64,000 bases of DNA. Source: Winogradskyella ouciana. Its GTDB lineage: Bacteria > Bacteroidota > Bacteroidia > Flavobacteriales > Flavobacteriaceae. The translations under genes and the position numbers were made by a program. Below, piece after piece: positions 50,864 through 59,248 of this stretch. Numbering within the stretch: position 1 is the stretch's first letter; each line of letters opens with the position of its first letter. Below the pieces are notes generated by a model that saw only the letters and a program-made list of their open reading frames with translations, was not told where the DNA came from and made no database searches. The stretch covers positions 434,001-498,000 of the forward strand of contig NZ_WJYA01000004.1 in the NCBI RefSeq assembly GCF_009709615.1. The letters are read 5' to 3'.

Positions 50864-51373
50864 TTACAGGACACGCCTAGCCTGTACAAAAGCAAAATAC
50901 CAATACTTTTCTGCTAAAGACGAAATCATAACACCTCTACTTGTTGAGGCATGTATAAATTCCACATTCCCTGTACGTACATTGGTAACAATGCCGACAT
51001 GGTTGACTTTTCTGCTGTTTTTCCTAGTAGCAAAAAATACTAAATCTCCTACGTTTACTTCTTTAAGGTCTATCCAATCTCCAAAGCTTTTTAAATCAGA
51101 TGTCGTACGAGGAACAGAAATGTTGTTGTCAGTAAATGATGTATAGATCAAACCAGAACAATCCATACCACGCTTTGTAGTGCCACCATATTTATAACGT
51201 GTACCATTGAATTTTTTAGCGTAATTAGCGATGGCTTCAGCTTCTTCTGAAGGTTTAGTGTTAGTATTAACCTTTACCGTATGTGTTTGCCTTTTTTTAC
51301 TGGAATAGTTTTTTTTGGATTTGCAACTGCTAGCAATCATCACTAAAAGCAGTATTGGTAATAGTCTTTTCAT
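50864..51373 (-). CDS. NlpC/P60 (C40) cell-wall peptidase lipoprotein
   Basis: A 169-residue lipoprotein from the ATG at 51373 (MKRLLPILLLVMIASSC, lipobox at about 17). A longer in-frame start at 51421 would run into lpxB and lacks a proper signal peptide. The NlpC/P60 domain has the catalytic Cys in GMDCSGLIY, the His in VNHVGIV and a third polar residue in FIHASTS. It probably cuts gamma-D-Glu-diamino acid bonds in peptidoglycan. It lies 16 bases after lpxB in a same-strand series with surE. Confidence 0.9.
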   Translation of the reverse strand: MKRLLPILLLVMIASSCKSKKNYSSKKRQTHTVKVNTNTKPSEEAEAIANYAKKFNGTRYKYGGTTKRGMDCSGLIYTSFTDNNISVPRTTSDLKSFGDWIDLKEVNVGDLVFFATRKNSRKVNHVGIVTNVRTGNVEFIHASTSRGVMISSLAEKYWYFAFVQARRVL

Positions 51374-51389
51374 TTGTAGGATTTGGAAT

Positions 51390-52511
51390 TTAGTTTTTGT
51401 CATTTGAAATTTTTGAAACAATCAACTTAGCCGCATTCTCACTGGCACCTTTACCTCCTAATTTTTTCTCTAATTCATAATAATCTAAAAAGAGTTGCTC
51501 GCGCTTATCGGAGTGTAAGATGGAAGCCAGTTCTTTCTTTAAACGTTTTTTATTAAGGTCTCCTTGTATGAGTTCAGTAACCACTTCTCTATCCATGATT
51601 AAATTTACCAAAGAGATAAATTTTAAGGTGATAATGCGTTTGGCAATTTGGTAAGAAATCCAATTGGCTTTATAGCAAACCACTTGCGGTACTTTGTAAA
51701 GCGCAGTCTCTAAAGTCGCTGTACCAGAGGTTACCAAAGCGGCATTTGAAATGCTCAACAAGTCATAGGTTTTGTTAGACACAAAACTCACATTACTCTT
51801 TTTGATAAACGTTTCGTAAAACTCAAAATCCTGACTAGGTGCACCAGCAATTACAAACTGATAGTCTTCAAAATCATCAACCAAACTCAGCATTACTCCA
51901 AGCATTTTGGTGATTTCTTGCTTTCTACTGCCTGGTAAAAGCGCAATTATGGGTTTTGTGCTTAAGAGATGAGTTGTTCTGAATTCATTTTCGTCAATTT
52001 GAGGCCGATCTGCAATGGCATCAATTAAAGGGTGGCCAACAAAATTTACATCATAACCGTATTTTTTATAGAATTCCTTTTCAAATGGAAGGATACAGTA
52101 CATGGCATCAATATCGCGTTTGATCTTCTCAACACGACCAGCTCTAGAGGCCCAAACCTGTGGCGAAATGTAATAATGTGTTCTAAAATTATGCTCCTTT
52201 GCCCACTTGGCTATTCTGAGATTAAAACCTGAATTATCAATGAAAATAATCACATCAGGCTGAAACGATTCAATATCTTTTTTACAGAACTTTATATGAC
52301 CAGAAATTTTTCTGAGGTTAAAAATGACCTCCGCAAAGCCCATAAACTGGCGCTCTTTATAATGCATCACCAATTCACCACCAACAGCTTGCATTAAATC
52401 ACCTCCCCAAAATCTAATGTTGGCTTTATCGTCTTGTTGAAATAAAGCCTTCATAAGATTAGAGCCATGTAAATCGCCCGAAGCTTCGCCAGCAATGATG
52501 TAGTATTTCAT
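51390..52511 (-). CDS. lpxB: Lipid-A-disaccharide synthase
   Basis: A 373-residue GT19 glycosyltransferase. It starts MKYYIIAGEASGDLHGSNLM, with the family motif AGEASGDLHG at about 7-16, then HYYISPQVWASRAGRVEKIK (about 121-140), ALLPGSRKQEI (about 190-200) and TSGTATLETAL (about 265-275). It joins UDP-diacyl-glucosamine and lipid X to form the lipid A disaccharide at the inner-membrane surface. Its start overlaps the stop of the upstream 95-residue gene (TAATG), so translation is coupled. Confidence 0.95.
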   Translation of the reverse strand: MKYYIIAGEASGDLHGSNLMKALFQQDDKANIRFWGGDLMQAVGGELVMHYKERQFMGFAEVIFNLRKISGHIKFCKKDIESFQPDVIIFIDNSGFNLRIAKWAKEHNFRTHYYISPQVWASRAGRVEKIKRDIDAMYCILPFEKEFYKKYGYDVNFVGHPLIDAIADRPQIDENEFRTTHLLSTKPIIALLPGSRKQEITKMLGVMLSLVDDFEDYQFVIAGAPSQDFEFYETFIKKSNVSFVSNKTYDLLSISNAALVTSGTATLETALYKVPQVVCYKANWISYQIAKRIITLKFISLVNLIMDREVVTELIQGDLNKKRLKKELASILHSDKREQLFLDYYELEKKLGGKGASENAAKLIVSKISNDKN

Positions 52512-52798
52512 TAATTAAAAAATTTAATGATCATGGTTACTATAAAAATTAGCAACGTAGCAATGAGCACACCTTTTGCTCGGTTATCTTGATTTTTCTT
52601 TAGAAATAGAAAAAAAGCACCAAGATTCAACAAGGCTCCAATACTCATAAGTTTGGTTAAGGTACCACTCGCAATAGCTTGCTGTATGACTTCGCCCCAA
52701 TTATCCGACTTTCCAAAAATCTGTATGGCAAAAATCAACCCAAACACTGCAGCAATAACACCGACTACAAATCCAATGATAATGTCTTTTTTAGTCAT
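52511..52798 (-). CDS. Small three-helix membrane protein
   Basis: A 95-residue protein with three hydrophobic segments (about 8-28, 47-65 and 75-92) and no known motif. It overlaps surE by 8 bases and lpxB by one base, so it is embedded in an operon with both. This tight coupling supports a real gene. The function is unknown; a role in envelope lipid metabolism is only suggested by the neighbours. Confidence 0.75.
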   Translation of the reverse strand: MTKKDIIIGFVVGVIAAVFGLIFAIQIFGKSDNWGEVIQQAIASGTLTKLMSIGALLNLGAFFLFLKKNQDNRAKGVLIATLLIFIVTMIIKFFN

Positions 52799-53564
52799 TT
52801 AGTTTCCAGGTATTAATATTTTGAATGCTATGATGTGCCGTTAAATCAAATTGTACAGGAACAAGAGAAACATAGCCATTCGCCAAAGCCCATTCATCCG
52901 TATCTTCGCCTTCGTCCATATTTACAAATTTACCGGCTAACCAGTAATAATCGCGTCCCATTGGGTTGGTACGCTTATCAAATTCCTCTACCCAATTAGC
53001 ACGTGCCTGGCGACAAACTTTAATCCCTTTAATGTCTTTTTTGTCGAGATTTGGTAGGTTAACATTTAATACGACTCCATCAGGTAAACCATGCTCCAAA
53101 ACTTGTCTTGTAATGGTTTCAACAAAGGGTTTGCAATGCTCAAAATTGGCATTCCAGTTGTAGTCTAAAAGCGAAAACCCAATCGCAGGAATCCCTTCAA
53201 TGCCTGCCTCTAAAGCAGCACTCATGGTGCCAGAGTAAATCACGTTAATTGAGGAATTAGATCCATGATTGATGCCAGAGACACAGATATCTGGTGTTCT
53301 GTCCAAAATTTCCCTAACCGCAAGCTTTACACAATCCGCAGGTGTGCCAGAGCAACTATATTCGGGTTGTTTACCGTCAATATTCACCTTTTCAATGTAC
53401 AATGTGTCGTTAACGGTTATGGCATGTCCCATACCACTTTGAGGGCCATCTGGCGCAACAACCACAACATCTCCAATCTTTCGCATAACGGAAATTAAGG
53501 TCCGCATTCCTGGCGCTGTAATACCATCGTCATTTGTCACTAAAATTAAAGGGCGTTTAGACAT
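52791..53564 (-). CDS. surE: 5'/3'-nucleotidase SurE
   Basis: A 257-residue survival protein. The N-terminal LVTNDDGITAPG holds the metal-binding Asp pair, then APDGPQSGMGHA, CSGTPADCVKLA and GINHGSNSSINVIYSGTMSAALE give the SurE active site. It dephosphorylates nucleoside monophosphates in stationary phase and stress. It is first in the surE, 95-residue, lpxB, NlpC/P60 series on the minus strand. Confidence 0.95.
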   Translation of the reverse strand: MSKRPLILVTNDDGITAPGMRTLISVMRKIGDVVVVAPDGPQSGMGHAITVNDTLYIEKVNIDGKQPEYSCSGTPADCVKLAVREILDRTPDICVSGINHGSNSSINVIYSGTMSAALEAGIEGIPAIGFSLLDYNWNANFEHCKPFVETITRQVLEHGLPDGVVLNVNLPNLDKKDIKGIKVCRQARANWVEEFDKRTNPMGRDYYWLAGKFVNMDEGEDTDEWALANGYVSLVPVQFDLTAHHSIQNINTWKLND

Positions 53565-53733
53565 AGGTCTTATCTTTTTTATGATTGGGTAAAAATACTA
53601 AAAAGCTAAAGAACGTAGGGTAACTACACCTTTAACAAAAAATTAGTGCCTTGTTTTTTTATGGCACGGTTTTTTCTTCTATTTTAGTGAATTATTGAAG
53701 CCTACTTCACTATTAATATTAAAATTTGAAAGA

Positions 53734-55908
53734 ATGAAAGGGAATTATAAATTTTTATTGCTGGCGTTATTAATAGCCTTTGCCTCATGTAGCTTTACAA
53801 GCAAAACTTTTGACGATCCGGATAAGGACAAATTACTTATACAACTGATTACTTACGTATTGGAGCAAGGGCATTTTAACCCTCAGGACATAAATGATGA
53901 TTTTTCTGAAAATGTGTTTGAGGATTATTTAAATCAGCTCGACCCATTTAAGCGTTACTTTTATGAGTCTGACATCAAGGAATTTGAAGCTTACAAGCAC
54001 CAGTTAGACGATCAGATAAAAGCATATGATGTGTCTTTCTTCAGTCTTACGCACGAGCGTTTGTTACAGCGCATAGAGGAATCAAAGAAAATCTATAATG
54101 ATATCTTGAGTAAACCTTTTGATTTTTCAAAGGATGAAACTTATTCGTCAGATTATGACAATTTAGAATACGTATCCAATAAGCGCGAGATGAAAGAGCG
54201 TTGGAGACAGCAACTCAAGTTTTCGACTATTGCTAACTATGATGATGCTATAGCACAACGCGATTCAAACTTAGAAGCAAACAACCTGCCGGAAAGTGTA
54301 TTTTCTGCTGAAAATGAAAAATCAACAACTAAAGAGAAGAAATCTCTAGAAGAAATTGAAAAAGAAGCAAGAGAAGCAACGAAACGTTCACTTGACGAGC
54401 TTTATGACTTTATTGATGATAGACAGCGTAAAGATTGGTTTGCCGTTTATATCAATGCCATTGTTGAAGAATTCGATCCACATACGTTCTATTTTGCACC
54501 AGAGGATAAAGATCGTTTCGATGTGGCTATGTCTGGTAATTTTGAAGGTATTGGAGCAAGGCTTCAAAAGAAGATGGATGCTATAATAGTTAATGAAATT
54601 ATTAGCGGTGGACCAGCATGGAAGGCCAATGAGCTTGAAGTGGGAGACCAAATCATGAAGGTGAGACAAGAGGATGAAGAAGCGCCAGTTAATATTGTAG
54701 GTATGCGTTTAGATGATGCCATTAAGTTAATTAAGGGCCCTAAAGGCACAACGGTTAACTTAACGCTGAAAAAAGTAGATGGTACTATAGAAGAAATCGC
54801 AATAACAAGGGATATTGTAGAGTTGGAAGAAACCTACGCTAAATCTTCAACCGTTATTAAAGATGATAAGAAATTTGGTGTGATCAACTTACCTAAGTTC
54901 TACATCAATTTTGAGGATTACAACAAACGAAACGCAGCTTCGGATATAAAGCAAGAGATTATTCGTCTTAAACAGGAAGGTGTTGAAGGTTTGGTATTAG
55001 ACTTAAGAAACAATGGTGGTGGTTCACTACAAACTGTAGTTGATATCGCTGGTCTGTTTATTGAAGATGGCCCAATAGTACAAGTTAAAACAACTGGAGA
55101 ACCTAAAGAAGTTCTTAAAGATAAAGATAAAGCGATTATTTGGGATGGGCCTTTGGTAATTTTGGTAAATGAACTGTCGGCTTCAGCTTCAGAAATTTTA
55201 GCGGCAGCAATGCAAGATTATAAGCGTGCGATTATTATAGGTAGTAAACAAACCTATGGAAAAGGTACAGTGCAAAACGTATTGGATTTAAATAGAATGG
55301 TGCGCAACAACTCAAATGGAGATATGGGAGCTTTAAAGTTCACGACTCAGAAATTCTATCGTGTCAATGGTGGCTCTACACAGTTAGAAGGTGTTAAGAG
55401 TGATGTTGTAGTACCAGACCGTTATAGTTATATTAATATAGGCGAAAAAGATCAAGAAAACCCATTGCCTTGGGATAAAATTGATGCTGTGGATTACGAA
55501 CTATGGGGGAATTATTTCGATTACGATACGACCATAGAAAAAAGTAAAGCACGTATGGCAGCTAATGAGCAGTTAAAGCTTATCGATGCCAATGCACAAT
55601 GGGTAAAGAAAATTAGAGACCGTGAAATTTATTCCTTGAATTATGAAGATTATAAAAAGGAAATGGAGCTTAACGAAGAAGAAGCAAAACGCTTTGAGAA
55701 ACTGTCAGAGTATAAAACTGACTTAACGTTTAGCTCATTGCCTTATGAAATTAAACTAATGGAAAAAGATTCGGTTTTAAAAGAAAAACGCAAGCGTTGG
55801 CATGTAAGTTTGGCTAAGGACGTTTACATCGAAGAAGCATTAAATGTGCTTAATGATTTAAAAATGACTTATGCTATTAAGAACAATGTCGCGGATGTTA
55901 AGAATTAA
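53734..55908 (+). CDS. C-terminal processing protease (Prc/Tsp, S41)
   Basis: A 724-residue lipoprotein-like protease from the ATG at 53734 (MKGNYKFLLLALLIAFASC, lipobox at about 19). A TTG at 53695 would add 13 residues before the signal peptide and is not favoured. It has an N-terminal TSP_NTD helical domain (about 40-220), a PDZ domain (about 240-335; GNFEGIGARLQKKMDAIIV), and the S41 core with the catalytic Ser in NELSASASEI and Lys in GSKQTYGKGTVQ. It degrades periplasmic proteins with nonpolar C-termini. Confidence 0.93.
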   Translation: MKGNYKFLLLALLIAFASCSFTSKTFDDPDKDKLLIQLITYVLEQGHFNPQDINDDFSENVFEDYLNQLDPFKRYFYESDIKEFEAYKHQLDDQIKAYDVSFFSLTHERLLQRIEESKKIYNDILSKPFDFSKDETYSSDYDNLEYVSNKREMKERWRQQLKFSTIANYDDAIAQRDSNLEANNLPESVFSAENEKSTTKEKKSLEEIEKEAREATKRSLDELYDFIDDRQRKDWFAVYINAIVEEFDPHTFYFAPEDKDRFDVAMSGNFEGIGARLQKKMDAIIVNEIISGGPAWKANELEVGDQIMKVRQEDEEAPVNIVGMRLDDAIKLIKGPKGTTVNLTLKKVDGTIEEIAITRDIVELEETYAKSSTVIKDDKKFGVINLPKFYINFEDYNKRNAASDIKQEIIRLKQEGVEGLVLDLRNNGGGSLQTVVDIAGLFIEDGPIVQVKTTGEPKEVLKDKDKAIIWDGPLVILVNELSASASEILAAAMQDYKRAIIIGSKQTYGKGTVQNVLDLNRMVRNNSNGDMGALKFTTQKFYRVNGGSTQLEGVKSDVVVPDRYSYINIGEKDQENPLPWDKIDAVDYELWGNYFDYDTTIEKSKARMAANEQLKLIDANAQWVKKIRDREIYSLNYEDYKKEMELNEEEAKRFEKLSEYKTDLTFSSLPYEIKLMEKDSVLKEKRKRWHVSLAKDVYIEEALNVLNDLKMTYAIKNNVADVKN

Positions 55909-55917
55909 AAAACCTTA

Positions 55918-57012
55918 ATGGCAAACCAAAACAACTCACTAACAAGTTTAGCGCTTCAAAAGTTTAAAAAGAACTTTTGGGGCGTTTTTAGTTTTGGCAT
56001 TATTGTTTGTATTGGGTTGATTTCCATTTTTGCCTATCTCTTTGCTCCAGACGCTTCAAAGAATGCTAACCAAATGCATTTGTCAATTCATTCAAAATCC
56101 CCTGGGTTTGAAGTGGAAATGCTAACAATCCCATCTGGTGTTGAGTCTGACCAAAACTTTTTATCAAAGCTGTTTTTTGGCAAAGTAAATACGGACACGG
56201 AAATTCCAATTCAGTCTTATGAGGTAAAAGGAAATAGACTTCACTACATAGAGTATGCTTCAGATGGATTGCAAGGCATGGAGAAGCAAATAGAATTGAA
56301 TCGATTTCCTAACTCAGATTATAAAAAGTATTTAGACAATAGAAGTTTTGTTTTCGGTACGGACAAGTATGGAAGGGATTATTTGAGTCGTATTCTAATT
56401 GGTTCTCGCATTTCATTTTTTATTGGATTTATTGCGGTGTTTATTTCCTTGGTTGTAGGTTTGCTAATGGGAAGCCTTGCTGGTTACTATGGTGGAAAGG
56501 TAGATAATATAATTATGTGGATTATTAATGTGACTTGGTCTATTCCTACATTATTATTGGTAATAGCCATAACATTGGCATTGGGAAAAGGCTTTTGGCA
56601 AGTCTTTATAGCTGTAGGTTTAACTATGTGGGTTGAGGTTGCCAGAGTCGTAAGAGGGCAAATTATCAGTGCTAAGGAAATGCAGTATGTCACAGCGGCA
56701 AGAGCTTTGGGATATAACGATTACCGAATTATCACTAAACATATTTTGCCAAATATTTTTGGGCCGTTAATTGTGATTTCAGCAGCCAACTTTGCCGCAG
56801 CTATCTTAATTGAAAGTGGATTGAGTTTTCTGGGAATCGGAGCACAACCACCAATGGCAAGTTGGGGAGCGATGATAAAAGATCATTATAATTACATCAT
56901 ATTAGGTAAACCATATTTAGCAATGATTCCAGGACTGTGTATAATGATCTTGGTAATGGCGTTTATGTTGGTTGGTAATGCATTACGAGATGCTTTGGAT
57001 GTGAAAACATAG
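55918..57012 (+). CDS. OppC/DppC-like ABC transporter permease
   Basis: A 364-residue permease with an N-terminal helix, a large periplasmic loop (about 45-140) ending in FGTDKYGRDYLSRILIGSRIS, and a binding-protein-dependent transport domain of five helices. The EAA motif that contacts the ATPase reads AARALGYNDYRIITKHILPN (about 259-278). It belongs to the peptide/nickel class. No partner permease, ATPase or binding protein is nearby, so partners must be encoded elsewhere. It begins 9 bases after the protease gene. Confidence 0.9.
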   Translation: MANQNNSLTSLALQKFKKNFWGVFSFGIIVCIGLISIFAYLFAPDASKNANQMHLSIHSKSPGFEVEMLTIPSGVESDQNFLSKLFFGKVNTDTEIPIQSYEVKGNRLHYIEYASDGLQGMEKQIELNRFPNSDYKKYLDNRSFVFGTDKYGRDYLSRILIGSRISFFIGFIAVFISLVVGLLMGSLAGYYGGKVDNIIMWIINVTWSIPTLLLVIAITLALGKGFWQVFIAVGLTMWVEVARVVRGQIISAKEMQYVTAARALGYNDYRIITKHILPNIFGPLIVISAANFAAAILIESGLSFLGIGAQPPMASWGAMIKDHYNYIILGKPYLAMIPGLCIMILVMAFMLVGNALRDALDVKT

Positions 57013-57016
57013 AGGT

Positions 57017-57634
57017 TTATTGATTCCTCAACTGCTCAATCTCCTCATTAGTTGCTTTAATAAAGTTTAAAACGTCTTCCTGTCCAATTTTTTTACTTGA
57101 AGAAGTAATAAAGTATGGTGGTAATTCTTCCCAAGTTTTTAATAATTGCTGGCAGTAGTCTTCTACATATCGCTCAATGGCCTTAGGTTTCAATTTGTCA
57201 GCTTTTGTGAAGATGATACCAAAGGGTATTCCGCTTTCACCCAAATATTGAATAAACTCTAAATCGATAGGCTGAGGTTTGTGCCTGATATCCACCAACA
57301 CAAATGCGGAAACCAATTGTTGACGCTGCTCAAAATAATTGGTAATAAACTTCTGGAATTTCTTTTTTGAGGTTTTAGACACGCGCGCATAACCATAACC
57401 AGGTAAATCTACTAGATACCAACTGTCATTAATGATAAAATGATTAATAAGCTGTGTTTTACCAGGTCTGCCAGAAGTTTTTGCCAAACTTTTTCGGTCA
57501 GTTAGCATATTTATTAATGAAGACTTCCCGACGTTACTCCTCCCTATAAAGGCATATTCAGGTATAGGATTCTTAGGACATTTTGCCACTTCAGAATTAC
57601 TAACAACAAATTCAGCTGATTTTATTTTTCCCAT
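57017..57634 (-). CDS. engB: Ribosome biogenesis GTPase (YsxC/YihA)
   Basis: A 205-residue small GTPase. The P-loop is GRSNVGKSSLI (about 31-41), switch II is DLPGYGYA, and the base-specificity motif is TKAD. It acts in assembly of the large ribosomal subunit. It is convergent with the permease gene, 4 bases apart. Two palindromic repeats lie upstream of its start. Confidence 0.95.
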   Translation of the reverse strand: MGKIKSAEFVVSNSEVAKCPKNPIPEYAFIGRSNVGKSSLINMLTDRKSLAKTSGRPGKTQLINHFIINDSWYLVDLPGYGYARVSKTSKKKFQKFITNYFEQRQQLVSAFVLVDIRHKPQPIDLEFIQYLGESGIPFGIIFTKADKLKPKAIERYVEDYCQQLLKTWEELPPYFITSSSKKIGQEDVLNFIKATNEEIEQLRNQ

Positions 57635-57640
57635 TTTTTG

Positions 57641-57658
57641 TTCCCACGAAAGTGGGAA
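57641..57658. repeat. Palindromic repeat, type TTCCCAC-GAAA-GTGGGAA
   Basis: A perfect 7-bp hairpin with a GAAA tetraloop, 7 bases upstream of engB, in the gap to the hydrolase gene. Confidence 0.75.
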
Positions 57659-57696
57659 TCTTTTTAAATTAAACTCTATTTTTTTACATTGATGTT

Positions 57697-57715
57697 CCCT
57701 TCCATTTGGGAAGGG
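57697..57715. repeat. Palindromic repeat, type CCCTTCC-N5-GGAAGGG
   Basis: A perfect 7-bp hairpin, followed by TTAGGGATGGGC, in the same 93-base gap as the previous repeat and just beyond the hydrolase stop. Its sequence is unlike the other repeats. Confidence 0.7.
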
Positions 57716-57727
57716 TTAGGGATGGGC

Positions 57728-58492
57728 TTAAAACCCTCGTTTCTCAAGCCAAGCATTCAAAATTTTATTGAATTCCTCAGGATGCTCCATCATAGCTGCG
57801 TGCCCACATTTATCGATCCAAAACAAATCAGAGTCAGGTAAAAGTTCATGGAATTCCTCTGCAACTTCAGGTGGAGTTACACTGTCATTTTTTCCCCAAA
57901 TAATGCATGTTGGTGTGTTCATATTGGGTAGATCCTTTGCCATATTATGTCTTATGGCACTTTTGGCAATGGCCAGTGTTTTAATAAGTTTGTTTCTGTC
58001 GTTTACGGTTTCATAAACTTCATCAACAATTTCCTTGGTGGCAACCGCAGGATCGTAGAACACGTCTTGTGCTTTCTTTTTTATGACTTCGTAATCACTG
58101 CGCTTGGTATAACCACCACCCATGGCACTTTCGTAAAGTCCAGAGCTACCTGTAATAATAAGTGCCTTAACTTTTTCAGGATACAATTTGGTGTGGTATA
58201 AACCTATATGACCTCCTAATGAATTTCCTAACAGGATAACTTCATCAAAGCCTTTAAACTCAATAAAGTCTTTAAGGTAATTAGCAAAACTTTTTACGTT
58301 GGTCTTTAATAGTGACATCGTATAGATAGGGAGCTCAGGAATAACGACTTTATAACCATTATTACTAAAAAAATTGGTAACAGAATCGAAATTACTCAAT
58401 CCGCCCATTAATCCATGAAGCACTATAATCGGTGTGCCTTCTCCTACTTCAATATATCTATAATCCTTTTCTTTTATTAAAAGGTGTGCCAT
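57728..58492 (-). CDS. Alpha/beta-fold hydrolase
   Basis: A 254-residue hydrolase. The oxyanion region is VLHGLMGGLSNFD (about 24-36), the nucleophile elbow GNSLGGHIGL gives Ser at about 90, the acidic residue is in WGKNDSVTPPEV (about 199-210), and the His is in KCGHAAMMEHPEEF (about 228-241). The substrate is unknown. A good Bacteroidetes promoter lies upstream on its strand. Confidence 0.88.
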   Translation of the reverse strand: MAHLLIKEKDYRYIEVGEGTPIIVLHGLMGGLSNFDSVTNFFSNNGYKVVIPELPIYTMSLLKTNVKSFANYLKDFIEFKGFDEVILLGNSLGGHIGLYHTKLYPEKVKALIITGSSGLYESAMGGGYTKRSDYEVIKKKAQDVFYDPAVATKEIVDEVYETVNDRNKLIKTLAIAKSAIRHNMAKDLPNMNTPTCIIWGKNDSVTPPEVAEEFHELLPDSDLFWIDKCGHAAMMEHPEEFNKILNAWLEKRGF

Positions 58493-58520
58493 CTATAAAG
58501 TTAGTGCTTAGTGTTAAAAA

Positions 58521-58550
58521 CAAATATAACTAAATCCTTTTTAAAACAAA
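58521..58550 (-). promoter_or_regulatory. Housekeeping Bacteroidetes promoter for the hydrolase gene
   Basis: On the minus strand: TTTG (58550-58547), 18 bases, TATATTTG (58528-58521). It matches the TTTG / TAnnTTTG consensus and lies about 30 bases before the start codon at 58492. Confidence 0.65.
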
Positions 58551-58700
58551 TAGAATTATTGGCTTTCAATTCGTTTCATTTTGTAATGATAACGCTTAAT
58601 CTGTTGATAAACAAAACATGCTGAATAATGTGAAGTGTTCTGATTTTAATGGGCTTACAAAAAGATAGGAAAACTTGAAATTCAAAACTTATCAACAAAA

Positions 58701-58770
58701 GTGGGAGATCGTGGTAAAATGTGGTAAAATTTTCAATATATTTGAATTTCAATCGTTAAAGTGGGAAATC
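58701..58770 (+). promoter_or_regulatory. MraZ operator repeats over the dcw promoter
   Basis: Three direct 10-base units, GTGGGAGATC, GTGGTAAAAT and GTGGTAAAAT, at 58701, 58711 and 58721, and a fourth, GTGGGAAATC, at 58761. Known MraZ sites are TGGGN-type repeats with 5-base spacers, that is, a 10-base period. A -7 element TATATTTG lies at 58737-58744 between them; the first three units cover the expected -33 area, fitting repression by MraZ. Confidence 0.75.
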
Positions 58771-58777
58771 AAGGATA

Positions 58778-59248
58778 TTGAATTCATTTATTGGAACATA
58801 CGAGTGTAAAGCTGATGCCAAAGGAAGGTTAATGATTCCTGCTGTGTTGAAAAAGCAGTTGTCAGCCGCATTGCAAGATGGTTTTGTGCTCAAGCGAGCT
58901 GTGTTTCAGCCATGCCTAGAGCTCTATCCTATGGCAGAATGGAACAATCTAATGGCCAAGGTGAATAAGCTTAACCGATTCAAAAAGAAGAATAATGACT
59001 TTATAAGACGATTTACTGCAGGTGTTAAAGTGGTAGAGGTTGATAATGCAGGCCGACTATTAATCCCAAAAGATTTAATTGGTTTTTCTGGTATTACAAA
59101 AGAAGTAGTGCTGGCCTCTGCGGTTAACATTATTGAAATCTGGGATAAGACAAAATACGAACAGGCTATTGATGATGCGGCTTCAGATTTTGCAGATCTA
59201 GCTGAAGAAGTGATGGGACAAGATGATGATGACAATGGAATATCATAA
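58778..59248 (+). CDS. mraZ: MraZ, transcriptional repressor of the dcw cluster
   Basis: A 156-residue protein with two AbrB-like halves: FIGTYECKADAKGRLMIPAV (about 4-23) and VEVDNAGRLLIPKDL (about 88-102), the DxxGR motif occurring in each. It ends in an acidic tail. The start is a TTG at 58778, chosen because the family begins at the phenylalanine-isoleucine-glycine strand and no in-frame ATG lies nearby. It binds the repeats just upstream and represses its own operon. Its 3' end overlaps rsmH. Confidence 0.94.
   Translation: MNSFIGTYECKADAKGRLMIPAVLKKQLSAALQDGFVLKRAVFQPCLELYPMAEWNNLMAKVNKLNRFKKKNNDFIRRFTAGVKVVEVDNAGRLLIPKDLIGFSGITKEVVLASAVNIIEIWDKTKYEQAIDDAASDFADLAEEVMGQDDDDNGIS

Noticed and set aside
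53695..53733. Upstream TTG start for the C-terminal processing protease
   Set aside because: It would put 13 polar residues before a complete lipoprotein signal peptide; the ATG at 53734 is the better start.
54388..54669. Antisense ORF in the C-terminal processing protease
   Set aside because: Opposite the conserved PDZ region, with no start context or family match.
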